64,000 nt of DNA from Sorangium cellulosum (GCF_004135735.1 NZ_CP012670.1:6836501-6900500); one strand, 5' to 3'; positions 1-9,042 are shown, counted from the first letter of the stretch. The notes: a model not told the origin generated them from the letters alone. Made by a program: numbers and translations.

Positions 1-1654
1 GCCCGCCCAGCACGCGCAGCGCGCGCAGGCGCCCGCGGCTCGGCGCCCCGCCCGGGCGGACGGCGATCCACGCCGCGAGGAAGCCGAGCACCACCGCGAC
101 GGCGTCGCCCGCGTCCGCGAACCACACCGGCCGGTCGCCGCCGAGCAGCGCGAGCGGCACCACCCGCTCGGGCATCCCGACGGTGAGCGCCACGTGGCTC
201 GCGGTGAGCGGGTACCGCGGCATCGGCAGCTCCAGGGTGCCGCCGAGCGGGCGCAGGGCCGCCTGCGCCAGCGACTGCACCTGGATCGAGTGGCTGCCCG
301 TCTGCAGCGGCACGAGCACCTCCGCCGCCGCCGCCGCGCCCTGGTGCATGATCCGCTGGGCCTTGCCGTCGGTGGCCAGGTAGATGGGCCGCCCGCCGGG
401 CGCGTAGGACAGGTAGTCGATGCCGTTGTTCTCGTAGGTCAGCGCGTCGTCGGCGACGAGATCGCCGCGCTCGGTCAGCACCAGCGTGCGGCGGTGGCCG
501 CGCACGACCGCGGCGAGCACCTCGACGCTCGCGAGCGGCTCGACCGAGACCTCGACGCGCTGCCCCCGCTGCACGAGCAAGAGCCGCGACGTCGCCTGCG
601 TCGGCGGGATCGGCGACTCGGCCACGTCGACCTGGCGCACGTCGCCCTTCACGGTCAAGCGGTGCTCCGCGTCGGACTCGAACAGCCACCACTCGTAGGG
701 GGACCGCGGGTCGGGCGTGAAGGAGCCGACCTTCGGGAGCGTGCCCGAGATGGTCATCTCCGCGGTGCGGCCCGAGGTGGGGAGGACGAGCTCGCCGCCC
801 TCGACCCGGAAGCCGCTCGCCCCGGACACGTCGAGCACCTTCTCGCCGAACACGAGCGGCAGCCGCACCACGCCGAGGTCGGTGCCCGACCGCATGACGA
901 GCCGGTACTCGAAGCCGATCTCCCGGCCGATCCGCACCGCGCGCGAGAGCTGGAAGACCGTGGGCCCCGCGCTCTGGGCCGCGTCCCCGTCGCGGCTGAA
1001 GTGGAGCGTCGCCCCCGAGAGCCCCGAGAGCCGCGACCCCTCCACCACGGCGCCGTCGATGACGTCGGCCTCGAAGCTGTTGAGCGGGCCGGGGATGGTG
1101 AGCGTGAGGTCGCCCTGGAGCTCCATCGTGCCCCGGAGCACGAAGCGGCGCGCGGCGGTCCAGAGGTAGTAATGCCCCGCCGCGAAGCTGATCGGCGCGG
1201 GCTCGCGGCGCGCGGCGCGCCCGTCGGCCTCGAGCACCGCCTCGACGCGGACGTGCTCCGGGGGCCCGAAGAGCGGCACGGCCACGGGGCCGTCCGCGAG
1301 CACGGCGCCGGAGAGCTCGAAGTGGAGCGGCCCCTCCCCCACCGCGCCGGTGATGCGCAATCGCTCGAGCGCGTAGCACCGCTCGACGCACGCCTCCGAT
1401 CCGCGGCGCTGATCGAGCCAGCGGGAGAGCGTCTCGAGCTCTCCCGCCCACGAGCCCAGAGGGATGCCCTGCGCCGCGGCCCGCGGCGCGGGCGCCGCAG
1501 CGCGCGGCGCGGGCGCCGCGGGCGCCGGGCCCGGCGCGGCGGGCGGATCGGCCGCGGCCTGCCCCAGCGCCGGCGAGGGGAGGGCGAGCAGCAGCACCAC
1601 GAGGAGCCAGAGGAGCCTTGAAGGCGCAGCAACGTTCCAGCGCGCTAGCGACAC
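1..1654 (-). CDS. Predicted secreted or membrane-anchored protein, 3' end outside window
   Basis: The frame is open from a GTG at 1654 to the window edge, so at least 551 residues are present and the C-terminus is missing. I chose the GTG because a purine-rich AAGGAAGGGAG lies about 8 bases upstream and the frame then gives a good signal peptide (RLLWLLVVLLLALPSPALG) at residues 13-31. An Ala/Pro linker follows, then a long beta-rich region. Near residues 515-535 there is a hydrophobic stretch (AVAVVLGFLAAWIAV) that looks like a membrane anchor. I recognise no catalytic motif or named domain. It is probably an envelope protein with a periplasmic beta-sandwich ectodomain; the function is unknown. 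The gene diverges from the small gene at 2004. Confidence 0.6.
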   Translation of the reverse strand, partial: MSLARWNVAAPSRLLWLLVVLLLALPSPALGQAAADPPAAPGPAPAAPAPRAAAPAPRAAAQGIPLGSWAGELETLSRWLDQRRGSEACVERCYALERLRITGAVGEGPLHFELSGAVLADGPVAVPLFGPPEHVRVEAVLEADGRAARREPAPISFAAGHYYLWTAARRFVLRGTMELQGDLTLTIPGPLNSFEADVIDGAVVEGSRLSGLSGATLHFSRDGDAAQSAGPTVFQLSRAVRIGREIGFEYRLVMRSGTDLGVVRLPLVFGEKVLDVSGASGFRVEGGELVLPTSGRTAEMTISGTLPKVGSFTPDPRSPYEWWLFESDAEHRLTVKGDVRQVDVAESPIPPTQATSRLLLVQRGQRVEVSVEPLASVEVLAAVVRGHRRTLVLTERGDLVADDALTYENNGIDYLSYAPGGRPIYLATDGKAQRIMHQGAAAAAEVLVPLQTGSHSIQVQSLAQAALRPLGGTLELPMPRYPLTASHVALTVGMPERVVPLALLGGDRPVWFADAGDAVAVVLGFLAAWIAVRPGGAPSRGRLRALRVLGG

Positions 1655-2003
1655 GGGGAAACTCCCTTCCTTGATCTGCCGGGCGAGCGGGGTGGCCGCC
1701 GCAGGGTCTCCATCAAACCGCCGAGTGAAAAAGGGTCGCAACAAAAACGACACCGCCACTTGACCGATAATGCATTGCGTCGTAGCTGTGGTGGGACGAC
1801 GCGTTCGTGCCCTCGACGGAGCCGTGACCGCGGCCCCGCCTGCCGGCATGGTCGCGCCGTACGGCCCCCGCGCTCCAGTGCAAACGCATCAACACGGGCC
1901 CGCGGAGCGGGCGACGCGCGGGGTATGGGGGTCTGAGCTCCAATTCATGGTTTCTGGACGCCCGCGGCCAGCGCGGGAGACACACCAAAGTGGGAGGAAG
2001 ATC
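1655..2003. promoter_or_regulatory. Divergent intergenic region with candidate promoter
   Basis: This 349-base region separates the leftward membrane protein from the rightward small gene. Bases 1730-1775 are clearly less GC-rich than the surroundings. A TTGACC at 1760-1765 is followed 17 bases later by TAGCTG at 1783-1788, a passable -35 but poor -10 for the rightward gene. No RNA gene or convincing small ORF is visible. The promoter call is tentative. Confidence 0.3.
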
Positions 2004-2291
2004 ATGAGTGAGACCCAGAGCATCACGGAGCCGAAGGCCGAGAGCAACGTGAATGGGAGCGCGGCGGCCACGCCGCCGGCGGAGGCGAGCGCCTCGAAGG
2101 CGTCCGGGCCCGCGGCGCTCCTCGAGACGCTGCGCGAGCGGGGCACCGCGTGGGCGGAGGTGACCATCGGGTACGGCCGGATCGCGCTAGAGAACGCGGC
2201 GCGCGCCCTCGATCGGACGGCCGGGAAGCTCGGCGAGCTCCAGGAGAAGCTCAAGAAGGGTGACGTGGCCGCCGTCGAAGGCGCCCGCTGA
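2004..2291 (+). CDS. Small Ala/Glu-rich helical protein of unknown function
   Basis: The product is 95 aa. The start is ATG at 2004, with GGGAGGAAG at 1992-2000 as a strong ribosome binding site; the frame is also open further upstream but without a comparable signal. Residues 1-35 are a low-complexity Ser/Ala/Pro/Glu tail. Residues 36-90 form one long amphipathic helix ending in a charged heptad-like segment (GELQEKLKKGD). The length and helix resemble phasin-type or small coiled-coil granule and cytoskeletal proteins, but no diagnostic motif allows a firm assignment. It is monocistronic and convergent with the lipoprotein gene, separated by a hairpin. Confidence 0.65.
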   Translation: MSETQSITEPKAESNVNGSAAATPPAEASASKASGPAALLETLRERGTAWAEVTIGYGRIALENAARALDRTAGKLGELQEKLKKGDVAAVEGAR

Positions 2292-2316
2292 GGACCGGGT
2301 CCCGCGCGCCGCCGGG

Positions 2317-2336
2317 GAGCGCCCGTCAGGGCGCTC
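2317..2336. terminator. Hairpin between convergent genes
   Basis: A perfect 8-bp stem (GAGCGCCC / GGGCGCTC) closes a 4-base loop GTCA. The loop contains the stop codon of the leftward lipoprotein gene (2326-2328), and the hairpin starts 26 bases after the stop of the rightward small gene. The position suits a bidirectional terminator. There is no T-run, as is usual in this GC-rich DNA. Confidence 0.45.
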
Positions 2337-3441
2337 GCGGCGGCGTGGGGACCGGCGCACCGCCGATGCCGGCGGTGACCGCGTAAATGGATCCGGGCGC
2401 ACCGCCCACGTAGAGCGCCTTTGCATTGAAGCCGGGGCCCGCCCCGAACTGCGCATTGGCGACCGCGGTCGGGAAGCTCGCGAAGAGCTCCGGCTCCCCC
2501 GCGGCCGCGCCGCCGCGATCGAGCCGCACGCGGTAGAGCTTCGCCCCCTTGCCATCCACCACGTAGAGGTGACCGCAGGCGTCGAGGGCGAGCCCCGCGA
2601 GCTCCGCCCCCGCCACCGTGGTCACGAGCGCCGGCGCTGTGCCGGGCGCGGCCGCGTCGATCCTGCGGATCTCGCCGGCGGCTGCGTTCGTGTAAAAGAC
2701 GACCCTGCGCACCGGATCGAAGAGCACGCCGTCCGGCTGGCTCACCGCCGGGGCGCCGCTCGCGATCACGGAGACCGTTCCATCCGGGCCGAGGCGAATC
2801 ACCCGGTCGGCGGCCGTCTCCGTCGCCCAGACGTTGCCTTCCGCGTCCGGCGACAGGCCGTTCGGCGCCGTGAGGCCCTCGACGTAATCGCTGACGACGC
2901 CGGCCGTCGAGATCTGGACGACGGCGCCCCGGTCCGGCAGCGCGGCGACGAGGGTCCCGTCGGGCCGAACCCGCAGCCCGAGCACGCTCTCGCGCAGCGA
3001 GGCGAAGTTGGATGTCCGCCCGGTGGCGTCGAGGCGGATGAGGTTCGGCCCCTGCCTGGCGACGAGGTGGCCCTGGCCATCGAACGCGAAGTCCTCGCTG
3101 CCGCTGAACACGTCCGTGACCCGCACCGGCTCGATGGGTCCCGCGAGGAGCGCCGCGCACTCGCCCGTCGGGCCGCCACCCGCGCCCTCGCCGCCCGCGC
3201 CCGCGCCCTCGCCGCCCGCGCCCTCGCCGCCCGCGCCCTCGCCGCCCGCGCCCTCGCCGCCCGCGCCCGCTGAGCCCTCGCCGTTCCCTTTCTCGTACCC
3301 GCCGGCCGCGCCCGCGCTCGTCGCGCCGCCGCCCGGCCCCGACGCGCCCGCGGCCGCGCTCCCCGCCGCGTCGCCGCCGCAGGCCGATGGCGCGCCCAGA
3401 AGGAGCAGCGCCCACCCGCGCAACCGGTGACCTCTCTTCAT
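2326..3441 (-). CDS. Lipoprotein with SMP-30/NHL-type beta-propeller
   Basis: The product is 371 aa. The N-terminus is a lipoprotein signal: Arg-rich start, hydrophobic core, then SAC with Cys at about residue 21. Residues 22-95 are a Gly/Ala/Glu linker with five to six tandem GGEGA-type units, visible in DNA as a 15-base repeat at 3180-3270. The remaining ~270 residues show repeated blades of the type DGTLVAALPDRGAVVQIS and PDAEGNVWATETAADRVIRL, typical of SMP-30/gluconolactonase and NHL propellers. It is expected to be an outer-membrane- or periplasm-tethered propeller that binds ligands or hydrolyses sugar lactones. Substrate is not deducible, and I did not identify the metal-binding Glu/Asn/Asp set of true lactonases. 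Confidence 0.75.
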   Translation of the reverse strand: MKRGHRLRGWALLLLGAPSACGGDAAGSAAAGASGPGGGATSAGAAGGYEKGNGEGSAGAGGEGAGGEGAGGEGAGGEGAGAGGEGAGGGPTGECAALLAGPIEPVRVTDVFSGSEDFAFDGQGHLVARQGPNLIRLDATGRTSNFASLRESVLGLRVRPDGTLVAALPDRGAVVQISTAGVVSDYVEGLTAPNGLSPDAEGNVWATETAADRVIRLGPDGTVSVIASGAPAVSQPDGVLFDPVRRVVFYTNAAAGEIRRIDAAAPGTAPALVTTVAGAELAGLALDACGHLYVVDGKGAKLYRVRLDRGGAAAGEPELFASFPTAVANAQFGAGPGFNAKALYVGGAPGSIYAVTAGIGGAPVPTPPRAP

Positions 3442-3603
3442 CTATCCTCGCCTCCTCGAGGCACGCTACACGACATCCCTCCGCACTGCCTACGGAGGAG
3501 GGCGCGCCGCGGGGAGGGCGCCCGCGCGCTCCCCTCGCCTCCGTGGGTCATCCGGGACGCGCGTCGCCGCGCGGCGCTCCGAGCCACGTCGCCGCGCGGC
3601 GAA

Positions 3604-4818
3604 TCACCGTGAGGGACGCGCCCTCGATACGAGGATGACGCCGGCGCCGATGATGGCGGCCGCCGCCCACGTCGCCGCGGAGGCGCGCTCGCCGCCGAGC
3701 AGGATGCCGAGCGCGATGGCGACGATCGGGTTCACGTAGGCGTAGCTCGTCGCGATCGCCGGGCGCGTGTTCCTGAGCAGGAACGTGTACGCGCTGAGGG
3801 CCACGATCGATCCGAACACCGCGAGGTACGCGAGCGCGAGCAGCGAGCGCGGGGGCGGCGCCGCGGCGAGCTGCTCGCCCAGGAGCGCGCTGATCCCGAG
3901 CATCACGGCGCCGGCCGTCAGCATCTCCGCGGCGACCGCCATCGGCCCGTCCGGCAGCGGCAGCGAGCGGCTGTACACCGAGCCGAGCGCCCACGACACG
4001 GGGGCGAGCAGGATGAGCAGCGCCCCGGCGTGCTCCGCGTGGAGGTCGCCGCCGAGGTGGAGCAGCGCCGCGCCCGCGAACCCGACGAGCAGCCCGATCC
4101 ACTCGCCGCGGGAGACCTCCGGGGCCGCGGCCTTCGCCTCCCCGGCGCGCCGGCCCCGCGCGCCGGAGGCCGTGGTGAACAGCGCGACCCAGAGCGGCAT
4201 CGTGGAGACCACGACCGCGGCGACGCCGGAGCTCACCCACTGCTGCGCGACGACGACGAACCCGTTGCCGAAGACGAGCAGGAGGACCCCCACCCGCGCC
4301 GCCGCGCCCCATTGCCGCGGCGTCGGGCGGGGGGCGCCGCGCAGCCGGAGCGCCCCGTACAGCACCGCGCCCGCCAGCACGAAGCGCGCCCCGGCGAGCA
4401 GGAACGGCGGCAGCGCCTCGAGCGCGATGGCCACCGCGAAGTAGGTCGAGCCCCAGATCAGGTACACCGCGGCGAGCGAGAGCAGCACGAGCCAGCTCCC
4501 CCGCGCCCGCTCGATCGCGGCGCGCACCGACGCGCGCGCCGTCCTCCCGGCGCCCTCCGCCGCCACCGCGATCTGCGCCGGCTCGAGCGCCTCCACCACG
4601 AGGAGCCCGCGCCCCTCGCCGCCGTAGCTGGAGCCCGCCTCCAGCACCACGTCGTCCGGCTCCCCCTCGCGGGTGATCCAGACCGAGCCGGCGGTGCAGC
4701 TCAGGAGCAGCGGACCGCCCCGGAGGCGGTGCGTCCACAGGGCCCCCTTCCCCAGATCGATCCGCGACGAACCCCGGACCCGCGATGGCGCGTCCGGCTC
4801 AAGTGAGGCCAATTCCAT
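3604..4818 (-). CDS. DUF2917-EamA (drug/metabolite transporter) fusion
   Basis: The product is 404 aa. Residues 1-95 are a soluble beta-rich domain (GGPLLLSCTAGSVWITREGE) matching the DUF2917 pattern. Residues 108-400 are two EamA repeats with ten predicted membrane helices, including the family signature YLIWGSTYFA and a second-repeat ATSYAYVNPIVAIALG. EamA proteins such as YedA/RhaT relatives export metabolites across the inner membrane. The fused N-terminal domain is unusual; DUF2917 normally occurs alone. The gene diverges from a MocR-type regulator, and a palindromic site lies between them, so it is probably that regulator's target. The substrate is unknown; amino acids or amine-type metabolites are plausible from the MocR link. 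Confidence 0.82.
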   Translation of the reverse strand: MELASLEPDAPSRVRGSSRIDLGKGALWTHRLRGGPLLLSCTAGSVWITREGEPDDVVLEAGSSYGGEGRGLLVVEALEPAQIAVAAEGAGRTARASVRAAIERARGSWLVLLSLAAVYLIWGSTYFAVAIALEALPPFLLAGARFVLAGAVLYGALRLRGAPRPTPRQWGAAARVGVLLLVFGNGFVVVAQQWVSSGVAAVVVSTMPLWVALFTTASGARGRRAGEAKAAAPEVSRGEWIGLLVGFAGAALLHLGGDLHAEHAGALLILLAPVSWALGSVYSRSLPLPDGPMAVAAEMLTAGAVMLGISALLGEQLAAAPPPRSLLALAYLAVFGSIVALSAYTFLLRNTRPAIATSYAYVNPIVAIALGILLGGERASAATWAAAAIIGAGVILVSRARPSR

Positions 4819-4881
4819 GACCGCGAGCTTGGAGCGCGCCGGGCGACCGGCACAGAGGCAGTCTTCCCGGCATTGAGGCCA

Positions 4882-4909
4882 GTACAGTTGCGCGAATCGC
4901 CAACTGTAC
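4882..4909. promoter_or_regulatory. Candidate MocR operator between divergent genes
   Basis: A perfect 9-bp inverted repeat, GTACAGTTG (4882-4890) and CAACTGTAC (4901-4909), is separated by 10 bases, one helical turn between arms. Flanking GAGG/CCTC extends the symmetry. A third half-site, CTGTAC, lies at 4957-4962 just upstream of the GTG of the regulator. MocR/GntR regulators bind such repeats in the divergent gap with their transporter or enzyme target and often repress themselves. Both genes are close enough to be controlled from here. Confidence 0.65.
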
Positions 4910-4973
4910 CGGTCCTCACCCTCGCCGGCTGTGCTGGTGTCGCCGGGATCGCCCGGCTGTACAATCTTCCTTC

Positions 4974-6422
4974 GTGCAGGCGCCCATCGAGCCGCAGGAC
5001 GAGGCCCACCTCTACGACCGTGTCGCCGCGCACATCGCCGAGCTGATCGCGCGCGGCACGCTGCGGCCCGGCGACAGGATCCCGTCGGTGCGGCGGCTCA
5101 GCCGGCAGCAGGGCGTCAGCGTCGCGACCGTGCTGCAGGCGTACCTGCAGCTCGAGAACCGCGGCCTCATCGAGGCGCGCCCGCAGTCGGGGCACTACGT
5201 CCGCGCCCGCCGGATCTCGGCGCTGCCGGAGCCGCGGGCCGCGCGCCCGAGCAGCTCCGCGTCGCGGGTGAGCGTGAAGAGCCTCGTCGCGAAGGTCTAC
5301 AGGGCCGCGCGGGAGCCGCACATCATCCCGTTCGGGGCGGCGTGCCCGAGCCCCGAGCTCCTGCCCACCGACAAGCTGAACCGCATCCTGAGCGCGATCG
5401 CGCGCGGCGCGGGCGGCGCGGGCGTGGCGTACGATCCGCCGCCCGGCCTGCCGGCGCTCAGGCGGCAGATCGCCCGGCGATCGGTCGAGTGGGGCTGCGC
5501 GCTCTCCCCCGACGACATCGTGACCACGGTCGGCGCCATGGAGGCGCTCCACCTGTGCCTGCGCGCGGTCGCGCGCCGCGGCGACACCGTGGCGCTGGAG
5601 TCGCCCGCGTACTACGGGCTCCTCCAGCTCATCGAGAGCCTCGGCATCAAGGTGATCGAGATCCCGGCGCACCCGCGCACGGGCATGGACCTCGACACGC
5701 TCGAGGAGATGCTCGAACGCCACCGCATCAAGGCGTGCCTCGCGATCCCGAACTTCAACAACCCCCTCGGCAGCGCCATGCCCGACGAGGCGAAGGAGCG
5801 GCTCGTCGCGATGCTCGCGCGCCGCGAGGTGCCGCTCATCGAGGACGACATCTACGGCGACCTGTACTTCGGCGACGTCCGCCCCCGTCCGGCCAAGGCG
5901 TTCGACCGCAAGGGCCTCGTGATGCTCTGCTCGTCCTTCTCGAAGACCATGGCCCCGGGCTACCGGGTCGGCTGGACGGCCCCCGGCCGCTTCCACGACG
6001 AGATCGAGCAGCTCAAGTTCGCGCAGAGCATCGGGGGCGCGACGCTGCCGCAGATGGCGATCGCGGAGTTCCTCGAGAACGGCGGCCACGACCACCACCT
6101 GCGGGCGCTCCGGCGCCGCCTCGCCGCCCAGGTCGCGCGCATGAGCGAGGCGATCGCCGAGCATTTCCCCCCCGGCACCCGGGTCTCTCGCCCCGCGGGC
6201 GGCTTCGTGCTCTGGATCGAGCTGCCGCCCGGAACGAGCGCGCTCGCGGTGCACGAGCGCGCCCTCGAGCACGGCATCAGCGTCGCGCCGGGGCCGATCT
6301 TCTCCGCGAAGCACCGGTTCTCGAACTACATCCGGGTGAACTGCGGCTACCCGTTCTCGGATCTCATCGAGCACGCGGTCGGCACGCTCGGGCGGATCTG
6401 CGCGGAGGCGGCCGAGGCATGA
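4974..6422 (+). CDS. MocR-family regulator (GntR wHTH + aminotransferase class I fold)
   Basis: The product is 482 aa, a typical MocR length. Residues 10-80 are a GntR winged helix (IPSVRRLSRQQGVSVATV), and residues 115-475 are a fold-type I PLP domain. The Schiff-base lysine is K324 in SSFSKTMAPGYRVGW, and the PLP-contacting regions (IPNFNNPLGS, EDDIYGDLYF) are intact, so effector sensing through PLP chemistry should work. Start GTG at 4974. The neighbouring divergent EamA transporter and the palindrome between them suggest that it regulates that exporter and itself. The effector is not deducible; relatives respond to PLP, GABA, taurine or ectoine-type compounds. Confidence 0.88.
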   Translation: MQAPIEPQDEAHLYDRVAAHIAELIARGTLRPGDRIPSVRRLSRQQGVSVATVLQAYLQLENRGLIEARPQSGHYVRARRISALPEPRAARPSSSASRVSVKSLVAKVYRAAREPHIIPFGAACPSPELLPTDKLNRILSAIARGAGGAGVAYDPPPGLPALRRQIARRSVEWGCALSPDDIVTTVGAMEALHLCLRAVARRGDTVALESPAYYGLLQLIESLGIKVIEIPAHPRTGMDLDTLEEMLERHRIKACLAIPNFNNPLGSAMPDEAKERLVAMLARREVPLIEDDIYGDLYFGDVRPRPAKAFDRKGLVMLCSSFSKTMAPGYRVGWTAPGRFHDEIEQLKFAQSIGGATLPQMAIAEFLENGGHDHHLRALRRRLAAQVARMSEAIAEHFPPGTRVSRPAGGFVLWIELPPGTSALAVHERALEHGISVAPGPIFSAKHRFSNYIRVNCGYPFSDLIEHAVGTLGRICAEAAEA

Positions 6423-6500
6423 CCTCTGGCGCCCTGGATGCCGTACCCGCCCTGAAGTAGAACCTCGTGTCGCGCTCCGCGCCTCGACGAGCCCACGCCA

Positions 6501-8279
6501 TTGCGTCCCCGACACCCCGCGCCCCGCCTTCCGCCCGCGCACCGTCCCGCGCCTGTGCGCGGTCATGCGCCGACGCCCGGTCCCGCGCCGACGCCCGGTC
6601 CCGCGCCCGCCCGCGCGGCCTGCGCGCTCGCGGTCGTGCTGGCCGCCCTGCCCGCCTGCGGCGCGGGCGCGCGCGCCGGCGCGGCCTGCGCGCAGGCGCC
6701 GGAGGCGCTGCGGGTCCTGCCCGATCGGATCGACGGGAGCACCCTGCTCGGCAGCGACGCGGAGCGCGCCGCCCAGGCCGGCGCGGGGCCGCTCCGGGTC
6801 CTCGGCGCGGACATGGCGTCCGACGGCGATCGCCTCGGCGCCTTCGTCGAGGTGCCGGCCGGCGAGTGCATGCTCGGGATGGCGCGCGTCTCGCCCGGCA
6901 TCGGCGACGTCGACCTGTTCGCCTTCGAGGACGACGGCAGCGCGTTCTCCACGGACGAGGCCGCGGACGCGCGCGCCTCCATCCTCGTCTGCCCGCCGCA
7001 CCCGCGGAGGCTCTACGTCATGGCGCGCGTCATGTCCGGCGCGGGGGCGGTGAGCCTCGGCGTGCAGAGCGTGCCGGTCGAGGCGGCCGACGCGGTCGCC
7101 CGCGCCGTGGGCGCGCGCGGCAGGGTCGGCGACGAGAGCGGCCGGCTCGAGTCGTGGCCCGGCCTGGAGGCGAAGATCCGCGCGCACCGGGCCGCGATCG
7201 GCGCGCGCTGGGAGGACACCCGGCGCATCGCGCTGCCCGTGGGCTCGAGGACGGCCAGCCGGATCGGCGCCACGCTTGAGGGCGGCCGCTGCCTCGACGT
7301 GCTCGTCTCCCCGAGCAACGAGGTCGCCTCCCTCGAGGTGGTCGCGGAGGACGAGACCGGCCGGATCGTCGCGCGCGCCCGCGAGCGAGGGCCGGACCGC
7401 TCGCTGACCCTCTGCTCCACCGTCTCCATCGATCTCTCGATCGCGGTCCGCTCGCGCGGCACGCAGGGCCTCGTGGCCGTGGTCGTCGGCCGCTCGCAGC
7501 CGGGCGCCGAGGCGGAGATCTCCCACGCCACGCCGATCGAGCGCGTCACCGAGGGCCGCGAGCTCGCCGAGGCGCGGGCGGCCCACGGCCGCGCGCTCGC
7601 GGGCCTCGGCTACGGCGCGCCGCGCGTGTCGACCGGGGCGGCGCGGCTCGGGAGCCGCACGACGCTGCCGATCGAGCTGCCGGCCGGCTGCGCCCGGATC
7701 GACGTGCTGGCCGGCAAGCCGCTGGCCGACGTGCTCGCGGAGCTCTGGAGCGACGACCTCGCCCTGCTCGGCCGCGCCCGGGGCGGCGCCCGGGCGACGC
7801 TCTTCACGTGCGGCGGCGGCGGCCCCGCCCGCGTCGACGTCGAGTCGATGGCGCGGCCCGGCCCCTTCGCCGTGGAGGTCCGCAAGGAGCCCAAGGCCCC
7901 GCCGGCGCTCGTCGCGCACCCGCTCGCGGCCGGGAGGCTGCTCGGGCGCATGAGCGCCACCGGCCCCTCCGGCGCCGCGGCCGCGGAGGGGGCGAGGGCC
8001 GTCGCGCTCGACGCGGCCCGCCTCAAGATCCTCCCGCTCCAGATCCCGGCCAACACGTGCGCCGAGGTCATCGCGGCGCTCGACGCCGAGGGCGCCGGCG
8101 TCGACCTCCGGCTCGTCGACACCTCGACGGGGGAGAGCTCGCTCGCCCGCGCGCGCCACGTCGTCTCCGACAGCCGCTGCGCGGGCGCGGCGCCCGTCCC
8201 CGCCGCGATCGAGCTCCGGCTCGCCGCCGGCAAGGGAGGGGCCCTCGTGCTGACCCGCACCTCGCCGCGATCGCCCTGA
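6501..8279 (+). CDS. Secreted/lipoprotein with four Cys-pair beta modules, unknown function
   Basis: The product is 592 aa from TTG 6501; an alternative GTG at 6555 (574 aa) is equally credible because neither has a clear ribosome binding site. After a Pro/Arg-rich N-terminus comes a hydrophobic core ending LPAC, a good lipobox. The rest can be read as four units of 110-150 residues, each with a Cys near its start (GECMLG, GGRCLDVL, AGCARIDVL, NTCAEVI) and a second about 45 residues on (ILVCPP, LTLCST, LFTCGG, SRCAGA), suggesting one disulfide per unit. The same unit appears in the gene ending at 11751. I recognise no named domain. Location is probably periplasm or outer membrane. Confidence 0.6.
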   Translation: MRPRHPAPRLPPAHRPAPVRGHAPTPGPAPTPGPAPARAACALAVVLAALPACGAGARAGAACAQAPEALRVLPDRIDGSTLLGSDAERAAQAGAGPLRVLGADMASDGDRLGAFVEVPAGECMLGMARVSPGIGDVDLFAFEDDGSAFSTDEAADARASILVCPPHPRRLYVMARVMSGAGAVSLGVQSVPVEAADAVARAVGARGRVGDESGRLESWPGLEAKIRAHRAAIGARWEDTRRIALPVGSRTASRIGATLEGGRCLDVLVSPSNEVASLEVVAEDETGRIVARARERGPDRSLTLCSTVSIDLSIAVRSRGTQGLVAVVVGRSQPGAEAEISHATPIERVTEGRELAEARAAHGRALAGLGYGAPRVSTGAARLGSRTTLPIELPAGCARIDVLAGKPLADVLAELWSDDLALLGRARGGARATLFTCGGGGPARVDVESMARPGPFAVEVRKEPKAPPALVAHPLAAGRLLGRMSATGPSGAAAAEGARAVALDAARLKILPLQIPANTCAEVIAALDAEGAGVDLRLVDTSTGESSLARARHVVSDSRCAGAAPVPAAIELRLAAGKGGALVLTRTSPRSP

Positions 8280-8395
8280 TCCGCGCCTCGCCGCGATCGC
8301 CTCGTCGGCACGCGCGCGGGAGCTCGGGTCCCGCGACACGCCCGGTTGACGGCGGATCCTTCGAAGCGCAGAGATGAGGCGCAAGGGATCGTCCG

Positions 8396-8836
8396 GTGTC
8401 CTCGGGTCGCTTCGCCATCGCCACGCACGCGCTCGCGCTGCTCGCGCGGGCCGACGCGTGCTGCGCGAGCGACGAGCTCTCGAGCAGCATCAACACGAAC
8501 CCGGCCTTCCTGCGGCGCATCCTCGCGCGGCTGTCGCAGGCGGGGCTCATCGAGGCGCGGGAGGGCCGCGCCGGCGGCTATCGCCTGGCGAGGCCGGCGA
8601 AGGAGATCCGGCTGAGCGAGGTGTACGCCGCGGTCGAGCCGGAGGGCGCCATCGCGCCGAGCCCGTGCGAGCCGGACGCGCGATGCCCCATCGGCGCGGG
8701 CATCCGGCGGGCGTTCGACGAGGTGGCCGAGGCGGCCAACGAGGGGCTCTTGCGCGGGCTCTCGGCGAAGACCGTGGCGGACATCGCGCTGCGGGCGCAG
8801 CGCCTCGGCCGGACGGGGCCGGCCAGGGCCGGCTGA
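8396..8836 (+). CDS. Rrf2-family transcriptional regulator
   Basis: The product is 146 aa, start GTG 8396 with AAGGGA about 8 bases upstream. Residues 5-75 are the Rrf2 winged helix (LRRILARLSQAGLIEAREGRAGGYRLARPA) with the usual wing and following SEVYAAVE helix. Two cysteines in SPCEPDARCPIG lie in the region where family members bind an Fe-S cluster or sense thiol state. Classical IscR/NsrR has three; here only two are in this loop, so cluster binding is not certain. A thioredoxin gene lies just downstream with a palindromic site between, which suggests redox-responsive control of that gene. Confidence 0.85.
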   Translation: MSSGRFAIATHALALLARADACCASDELSSSINTNPAFLRRILARLSQAGLIEAREGRAGGYRLARPAKEIRLSEVYAAVEPEGAIAPSPCEPDARCPIGAGIRRAFDEVAEAANEGLLRGLSAKTVADIALRAQRLGRTGPARAG

Positions 8837-8926
8837 TCGCGCAGGAGCCCGGCCCGCGCGGCGGCGCCGCCGTCCCCGGGGCGCGCCGCGCGACGGCGGA
8901 TCCGCGCCGCGGCCACCCTCTGGCGC

Positions 8927-8953
8927 AAACTGAAACCGTACTTATAACAGTTC
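8927..8953 (+). promoter_or_regulatory. AT-rich promoter with inverted repeat upstream of thioredoxin
   Basis: An island of low GC at 8926-8953 contains AACTG (8928-8932) and its inverted copy CAGTT (8948-8952) around a TTATAA-like -10 (8942-8947). It lies about 90 bases before the thioredoxin start and directly follows the Rrf2 gene. An Rrf2 dimer site overlapping a promoter would look like this. The arms are short, so the call is tentative. Confidence 0.4.
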
Positions 8954-9042
8954 ATGGCGGCGGCCGACGGGGCGGCCGGCGCCGAGCGGGCCCGTCGCAG
9001 CCGGGACCATCCATCCCCGAGATGCACCGAAAGGACAGCGCC

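Noticed and set aside
194..1621. A 475-codon open frame on the plus strand at the left edge
   Set aside because: Composition is Arg/Glu/His/Pro without domains; the opposite frame from GTG 1654 has a signal peptide and a ribosome site.
3180..3275. 15-base tandem repeat possibly regulatory
   Set aside because: It encodes the GGEGA linker of the lipoprotein and is explained by that.
4701..8384. A 1227-codon open frame on the minus strand
   Set aside because: It runs antisense to the MocR gene and the secreted Cys-pair gene, reads mostly Arg/Gly/Ala/Asp and has no domain; it is a GC-bias shadow.
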